Below are positions 59,391 through 64,000 of a stretch of 64,000 nt of DNA, one piece after another. Where the stretch lies: the NCBI GenBank assembly GCA_034006035.1, contig JAVETN010000002.1, positions 1 through 64,000 of the forward strand. The letters are read 5' to 3'. This DNA comes from Desulforegulaceae bacterium. GTDB lineage: Bacteria > Desulfobacterota > Desulfobacteria > Desulfobacterales > JACKCP01. A program made the translations under genes and the position numbers. The notes beneath the pieces were generated by a model. That model was not told the DNA's origin. It was given only the letters and a program-made list of their open reading frames with translations, and made no database searches. The stretch's first letter is position 1; each line of letters begins with the position of its first letter.

Positions 59391-61196
59391 TCAGGAAACA
59401 AATGATGCTTCTTCAATCTCAATTGCAGCTGAATCATTATCCAATATAGCCTGCATCTTACCCATGGTAACAGGAAGAACAGAGTTGATAAAATACTGAG
59501 CTGACTTAATGAGACCATTGTAGAAAATATCTTCTTTTTTCTTTTTTCCAAGCTTCTGCTGTGCAATTGTTGCTCTCCACAAAAGCATCCATGCAGAACA
59601 AACGTCTCCGGTAACTTCCATAAACGGATGTGCCTGTGCAAAAGCAGTTTTCACTTTATCGCTCATAGCAGTTTTTCCAAGATGCATTGCAACTTCACCA
59701 AGCTTATTGAGCACAGCCTCTACTCTTTCAGCAAGATCTGATACCCCTTCAACCTTCTTGGCCTCGCCTATTGTTTTGGAAATCTGGGCTGAAAGATCCA
59801 TGAAAAGCTTTCCTTTTTTCATACCAAGCTTACGCCCAAGAAGGTCCATTGCCTGAATACCGTTTGTTCCTTCATAAATCAAGGTGATACGGCAATCTCT
59901 TAAAAGCTGTGCCTGGGGATACTCTTCAATAAATCCGTATCCTCCGTAAACCTGCATTCCATGGGAGCAGATTTCAAAGGCTTTGTCTGTTACATATCCC
60001 TTCCCAATTGGAGTAAGGATTTCTGCAAGGCCTTCCCACATCATTTTATCATCTTCATTATCAGTAGTTTCTGCTTTATCATAGCACATTGCCAGATAAT
60101 AAAGAATACTTCTCATTGCCTCAACATAAGACTTCATTATAAGAAGCTGACGCCTTACATCAGGATGGTTTATAATTGTAACTCCGCCTGCTTTTGGATT
60201 GGTAAGATCAGCACCCTGAACTCTATCCTTGGCATAGTTTACAGCATTGAGATAAGATGCTGAAGCACAGGCAAATCCCTGTAGACCAACAAGCTGTCTT
60301 GCTTCATTCATCATAAGGAACATATGGCTCATACCTTTGTTTTCTTCGCCAAGAAGAGTTCCTATACAATCGTCTTTTTCACCAAGTGCAAGTGTACATG
60401 TACAGTTGCCATGGATACCCATTTTGTGTTCAATACCTGTACAGGTAACATCGTTGAATTCGCCAACTGAACCATCTTCATTGACCCTGAATTTTGGAAC
60501 AAGAAAAAGTGAAATACCTCTTGTTCCGGCAGGAGCACCTTCAATCCTTGCAAGCACAGGATGAATTATATTATCTGACAATTGAGTCTGCTCACCGCCT
60601 GAAATAAATATTTTCTGACCTTTAATCTTATAAGTGCCGTCACCCTGGGGAATTGCAACCGTTTCCAGAGCACCAACATCTGAGCCGGCTGCAGGCTCTG
60701 TAAGAAGCATGGTTCCGCACCATTCTCCAGTGTATACTTTTTTAAGATAGATAGCCTTTTGCTCTTCTGTACCAAAAACTTCAATAAGCTTTCCACACCC
60801 ATGGGTTAGCCCTGGATACATCATAAGCGGATAGTTTGCTCCATTAAAATACTCACTTGCAGCAAGAGCTACTGATTTCGGCATTCCCTGACCACCCCAC
60901 TCTGGATCTTCAGTCATGGCTGTCCACTCACCGTCTTTAAGAAGATCGTAAACTCTTACAAAAGACTCAGGAATTTTTACAACCCCATTTCCTTCAAAAG
61001 TACAGCCAACCTCGTCACCATCCTTAAAAGTAGGATAAATTTCATCAATAGCAAGCTTTCTTGCTTCTCTGATTATCATATCTATAGTTTTTTTATTAAA
61101 TGCGGCAAACTTTTCAAACTTGCTGAATTCGCCAACTTCAAGCTGTTCATGCAAAACGAATTCCACATCTCTTTTTTCTGAAATTACCTGTGCCAT
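59391..61196 (-). CDS. Acyl-CoA dehydrogenase, long form with C-terminal extension
   Basis: 601 residues against about 380 for classical short-chain forms. Catalytic core at about 80-460, with LTEPAAGSDVGAL for FAD and substrate, GIHGNCTCTLALGEKDDCIG, and the base Glu in LIYEGTNGIQAMDLLGRKL. An extra C-terminal domain (about 480-601) is typical of the long FadE-type, substrate possibly medium or long chain. It opens the operon with membrane oxidoreductase and EtfAB; AGGAGAGG precedes the ATG. It is followed by a hairpin. Confidence 0.93.
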   Translation of the reverse strand: MAQVISEKRDVEFVLHEQLEVGEFSKFEKFAAFNKKTIDMIIREARKLAIDEIYPTFKDGDEVGCTFEGNGVVKIPESFVRVYDLLKDGEWTAMTEDPEWGGQGMPKSVALAASEYFNGANYPLMMYPGLTHGCGKLIEVFGTEEQKAIYLKKVYTGEWCGTMLLTEPAAGSDVGALETVAIPQGDGTYKIKGQKIFISGGEQTQLSDNIIHPVLARIEGAPAGTRGISLFLVPKFRVNEDGSVGEFNDVTCTGIEHKMGIHGNCTCTLALGEKDDCIGTLLGEENKGMSHMFLMMNEARQLVGLQGFACASASYLNAVNYAKDRVQGADLTNPKAGGVTIINHPDVRRQLLIMKSYVEAMRSILYYLAMCYDKAETTDNEDDKMMWEGLAEILTPIGKGYVTDKAFEICSHGMQVYGGYGFIEEYPQAQLLRDCRITLIYEGTNGIQAMDLLGRKLGMKKGKLFMDLSAQISKTIGEAKKVEGVSDLAERVEAVLNKLGEVAMHLGKTAMSDKVKTAFAQAHPFMEVTGDVCSAWMLLWRATIAQQKLGKKKKEDIFYNGLIKSAQYFINSVLPVTMGKMQAILDNDSAAIEIEEASFVS

Positions 61197-61569
61197 AAAC
61201 CTCTCCTAAATTAATATTAATTATTTATTCAAACCTGAACAAGTCTAGTTTTGACCTAACACACCCAAAAACAAAAGCAAATTACTCCATCTACAAATCC
61301 AGCACTGGCAGCTGGTTTTGAAACAATAAAGTTTGTAACAGCTAATTCGACAAAAACCTTAGATTGCTAAGTTAAGAATTTTGAAATATTTGCTTTCTTT
61401 GCCTTGAAAATACAAATTCCTCAACCTTGATATTTTTAACTTAAATCCCACAAAAACTTATACTTAACTATAACTTTGAATAGTCATCCATTTATCAATG
61501 AAACAATCTTATTGTCAAGAAAAAGAAAATTTACCAAAAAGGGCTGTAAAACTTACCTTCCTTATTTAG
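61197..61569 (-). promoter_or_regulatory. 373-base leader region of the acyl-CoA dehydrogenase operon, putative promoter
   Basis: No gene visible. On the minus strand TTGACA (61513-61518) is followed after 16 bases by GATAAA (61491-61496), a perfect -35 and a 4-of-6 -10 box, which would leave a leader of nearly 290 bases before the acyl-CoA dehydrogenase. The leader may hold regulatory sites; I see no clear hairpin or riboswitch. Confidence 0.35.
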
Positions 61570-63180
61570 TTAACCAGTTAATCTCTTAAAAAAAGAAGCA
61601 TTTATAAGCTTTTTTGTATATTCATTTACAGGATTTAAAAAAAGCTCTCTTGTATTGTTTTCTTCAATAATTTTACCCTCTTTCATAACTATTGTCCTGG
61701 TTGCTATTTCTTTTACAAGCTTTAAATCATGGGAAATGAATATATAGGAAATCCCATGTTTTTTCTGAATATTTTTCAAAAGACTTATTACTTGAAACTG
61801 AACTGTTCTGTCCAAAGATGAAGTGGGTTCATCCAGCAGGATAACCTCAGGCTCAACCACCAATGCCCTTGCAATTGCAATTCTTTGTCTTTGTCCTCCT
61901 GAAAACTCATGGGGATAATGATTAAGGCTATCAAAAGGTAACATTACTTCTTTTAAAACATCTTTTACAATTTTTTTTCGTTTTTGGAGATCAAATTTTT
62001 TATGGACAAGAAGTCCTTCTGAGATAATTTCAAAAACAGTCATCCTGGGGTTTAAGCTCCCAAAGGGATCTTGAAAAACAACCTGAATTTGGGATCGGAT
62101 TTCCCTTAAAAGTGAAGGCTTTAAATTATCAATTCTTTTGTTTTTAAAATAAATTTCACCCCTTGAATCAATGAGCCTTAAAAGTGAAAGACCAAGGGTT
62201 GTTTTTCCTGAACCACTTTCTCCCACAATTCCAAGAGTTTCACCTTTTTTAAGTGAAAAATTTATTTTATCGCAAGCTTTGATAAAACCTTTTGTTCTTT
62301 TTAAAATTCCTTTTTTAATGGGAAACCAGACCTTTAAATTTTTTGCCTCTAAAACTATTTCATCACTTAAACTCTCATCAAATCCAAAATCGTTGTCTGA
62401 ACCCATGAGTTTTTTTGTATACTCATGGGAAGGATTTTCAAAAACATCTTTTGAATTTCCATACTCCAAAGCCTTTCCTTCTTTCATTACAAGGACTTTA
62501 TCAGCAATGCTTTTAACAAGAAGAAGATCATGGCTTATAAAAATCATGGACATTGAAAGTCTTTGCTTTAAATCATCCAAAAGCTTTAAAATCTCAGCCT
62601 GAACAGTTACATCAAGGGCAGTGGTTGGCTCATCTGCAATTAAAATATCAGGATTTTGCGCAATTGCCATTGCAATCATCACCCTTTGCCTTTGACCTCC
62701 AGAAAGCTGATGAGGATATGAATCATATCTTTTTTCAGCCTCTTGAATTCCCACCATTTTCAAGAGCTCAACCACTTTTTTTCTTGTTTCTTTGATTTTT
62801 TTACCGGAATGAATTAAAAAAACCTCTCCAATCTGATTGCCGATTTTATGAAGGGGATTTAAAGAGGACATGGGTTCTTGAAAAATCATTGCAATTTTTT
62901 TTGTTCTCAATTTCTGAATATATGATTCAGGCATTTTTAAAAGATCTGTATTTTTATATAAAATTTCACCGCTAACCTCACAAAAAGGAGGTTTGGGCAA
63001 AAGCCCAATTATTGATTTTGCAGTAATAGACTTTCCAGAACCGCTTTCTCCAACAATTGCAAGAGTTTCCTTTTGCCTGAGTGTAAAACTAAGAGATTTT
63101 ACTGAATTAATACTTTTTCCAACCTTTTTGTTGAAACTTATATCAAGGTTTTTTATCTCTAAAATAAAATCATTTTCCAT
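61570..63180 (-). CDS. yejF: Double ATPase of an oligopeptide-type ABC transporter (YejF-like)
   Basis: About 536 residues from the ATG at 63180 with GAGGG upstream. Two ABC ATPase domains in one chain: Walker A GESGSGKSI and GESGSGKTT, signatures LSGGQRQRVMIAMAI and FSGGQRQRIAIARAL, Walker B ILIADEPTTALDV and VILLDEPTSSLDR. This tandem form is YejF, which works with YejABE to take up peptides (microcin C type and other oligopeptides). The upstream permease stop ends 1 base before its start. Confidence 0.92.
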   Translation of the reverse strand: MENDFILEIKNLDISFNKKVGKSINSVKSLSFTLRQKETLAIVGESGSGKSITAKSIIGLLPKPPFCEVSGEILYKNTDLLKMPESYIQKLRTKKIAMIFQEPMSSLNPLHKIGNQIGEVFLIHSGKKIKETRKKVVELLKMVGIQEAEKRYDSYPHQLSGGQRQRVMIAMAIAQNPDILIADEPTTALDVTVQAEILKLLDDLKQRLSMSMIFISHDLLLVKSIADKVLVMKEGKALEYGNSKDVFENPSHEYTKKLMGSDNDFGFDESLSDEIVLEAKNLKVWFPIKKGILKRTKGFIKACDKINFSLKKGETLGIVGESGSGKTTLGLSLLRLIDSRGEIYFKNKRIDNLKPSLLREIRSQIQVVFQDPFGSLNPRMTVFEIISEGLLVHKKFDLQKRKKIVKDVLKEVMLPFDSLNHYPHEFSGGQRQRIAIARALVVEPEVILLDEPTSSLDRTVQFQVISLLKNIQKKHGISYIFISHDLKLVKEIATRTIVMKEGKIIEENNTRELFLNPVNEYTKKLINASFFKRLTG

Positions 63181-63181
63181 T

Positions 63182-64000
63182 TTATCCCTCAACCCTTGGA
63201 TCAAAAGCATCCCTTGCAGCTTCTCCTGTAAAAATCAAAAGACTAAGCATAAGAGATAAAGTTATAAAAGCAGAAATTCCAAGCCAGGGAGCTTGGATAT
63301 TTTCCTTTCCCTGGGCAAGAAGCTCACCAAGGGAAGGAGAGCCTGCCGGCATTCCAAATCCTAAAAAATCAAGGGAGGTAAGTGTAGTTATTGAGCTATT
63401 TAAAATAAAAGGGAAAAAAGTCATTGCAGCAATCATTGCATTGGGAAGCATATGTCTTGTCATTATTCTAAGATCTGAAACCCCTAAAGCTTTTGCAGCC
63501 ATTACATATTCAAGGTTTCTGCATCTTAAAAACTCGGCTCTTACAACATCGACAAGACTCATCCATGAAAATAAAAGCATGATAAAAAGAAGCCAGAAAA
63601 AACTTGGCTGGACAAAACCTGACAAAATAATAAGAAGATATAAAACAGGCATTCCTGACCAGATTTCAATTATTCTTTGACCTAAAAGATCGATCCTTCC
63701 TCCAAAATATCCTTGAACAGCACCGGCTGCTATTCCTATTAAAGAGCCGAAAACAGAAAGACAAAGGCCAAAAAGAACTGAAATCCTGAATCCGTAAATA
63801 AGCCTTGCTAAAACATCCCTGCCCTGATCATCAGTTCCTAGAAAATTTTCACTCCCAGGAGGGGAAGGAGCCGGGGATTTTAAATCATAATTTATTGTAT
63901 CATAGGAAAATCTTATCAAAGGCCAGATCATAAAGCCTTTTTCATTTATAAGCTCCTGAACATAAGAATCACGATAATCTGCTTCAGTTAAAAAATCTCC
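63182..64000 (-). CDS. yejE: YejE-like oligopeptide ABC permease, partial (N-terminus outside window)
   Basis: 272 codons are visible to the window edge; the frame reads GDFLTEADYRDSYVQELINE at its start, as in E. coli YejE, so the true start lies beyond 64000. GTDDQGRDVLARLIYG, about five membrane helices and the coupling region AKALGVSDLRIMTRHMLPNA identify an OppC/DppC-type inner membrane permease. It lies directly upstream of the YejF-like ATPase, and yejB and a binding protein should be to the right. Confidence 0.92.
   Translation of the reverse strand, partial: GDFLTEADYRDSYVQELINEKGFMIWPLIRFSYDTINYDLKSPAPSPPGSENFLGTDDQGRDVLARLIYGFRISVLFGLCLSVFGSLIGIAAGAVQGYFGGRIDLLGQRIIEIWSGMPVLYLLIILSGFVQPSFFWLLFIMLLFSWMSLVDVVRAEFLRCRNLEYVMAAKALGVSDLRIMTRHMLPNAMIAAMTFFPFILNSSITTLTSLDFLGFGMPAGSPSLGELLAQGKENIQAPWLGISAFITLSLMLSLLIFTGEAARDAFDPRVEG

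Noticed and set aside
61197-61569. Possible riboswitch in the long leader of the acyl-CoA dehydrogenase operon
   Set aside because: I could not see paired elements of any known class; only a weak promoter suggestion remains.

Overview
The window is one AT-rich stretch (by eye about one third G+C) of a Gram-negative, strictly anaerobic-type chromosome, most likely a sulfate-reducing Desulfobacterota bacterium of the Desulfobacterales kind. The grounds are a selenocysteine-containing HdrA/MvhD electron-transfer cluster, an acyl-CoA dehydrogenase/ETF/membrane Fe-S oxidoreductase operon as used for fatty acid oxidation coupled to anaerobic respiration, a full lipid A/BamA/Lol set and a Tol-Pal system. 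Genes are packed tightly, often with overlapping start and stop codons, and several have TTG starts behind strong ribosome binding sites. I saw no tRNA, rRNA, CRISPR array, insertion sequence or prophage.

Layout. 1-5143 (minus): hdrA, mvhD/flxD-like, flxC-like and flxB/asrA-like genes; both hdrA and mvhD contain an in-frame UGA that reads as selenocysteine. 5398-10230 (mostly plus): miaA, a DUF4124 protein, an LpoA-like TPR/periplasmic-binding lipoprotein, a macro-domain protein and a YrbL-like protein. 10206-25756 (minus): a long envelope-building cluster, transcribed pilC, PilS-like kinase, lysS, lolC, lolD, bamA, skp, lpxD, fabZ, lpxA, lpxI, lpxB, msbA. 26040-32838 (plus): a CPA-type antiporter with an NAD-binding domain, a DHH-CBS-nucleotidyltransferase fusion, trpS and a PilZ protein. 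32941-35674: nitroreductase, an Fe-S protein divergent from a Crp/Fnr regulator, and a small membrane protein. 35680-38893 (plus): a partner-switching (stressosome-like) operon of a GGDEF protein, a fused RsbT-type kinase/RsbX-type phosphatase, an RsbR-like and an RsbS-like STAS protein. 38885-41720 (minus): Smr protein, two small secreted proteins of unknown role, a Cys-rich membrane peptide, rpsI and rplM. 41876-46744: a CYTH protein, then a minus-strand cluster of L,D-transpeptidase-fold protein, coiled-coil membrane protein, M99-type carboxypeptidase and bactofilin, which resembles the cell-shape genes of Helicobacter and Campylobacter. 47102-55097 (minus): tolQ, tolR, tolA, tolB, pal, cpoB-like, ruvC, ruvA, ruvB and a DUF62 protein. 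55284-61196 (minus): acyl-CoA dehydrogenase, membrane Fe-S oxidoreductase, etfB, etfA. 61570-64000 (minus): YejF-like double ATPase and the partial permease YejE.

How it fits together. The acyl-CoA dehydrogenase passes electrons to EtfAB and then probably to the membrane Fe-S oxidoreductase and the quinone pool. The HdrA/FlxD module probably bifurcates or confurcates electrons between pyridine nucleotide, ferredoxin and a disulfide or other acceptor. Much of the rest builds and maintains the outer membrane and cell wall. The most interesting points are the two adjacent selenoproteins with SECIS-like hairpins of shared geometry, the bactofilin/M99/YkuD shape-type module with its own coiled-coil protein, the stressosome-like operon with a Glu at the phosphoacceptor site of its RsbS-like protein, and the GC-rich hairpins placed after three of the four genes of the fatty-acid operon.
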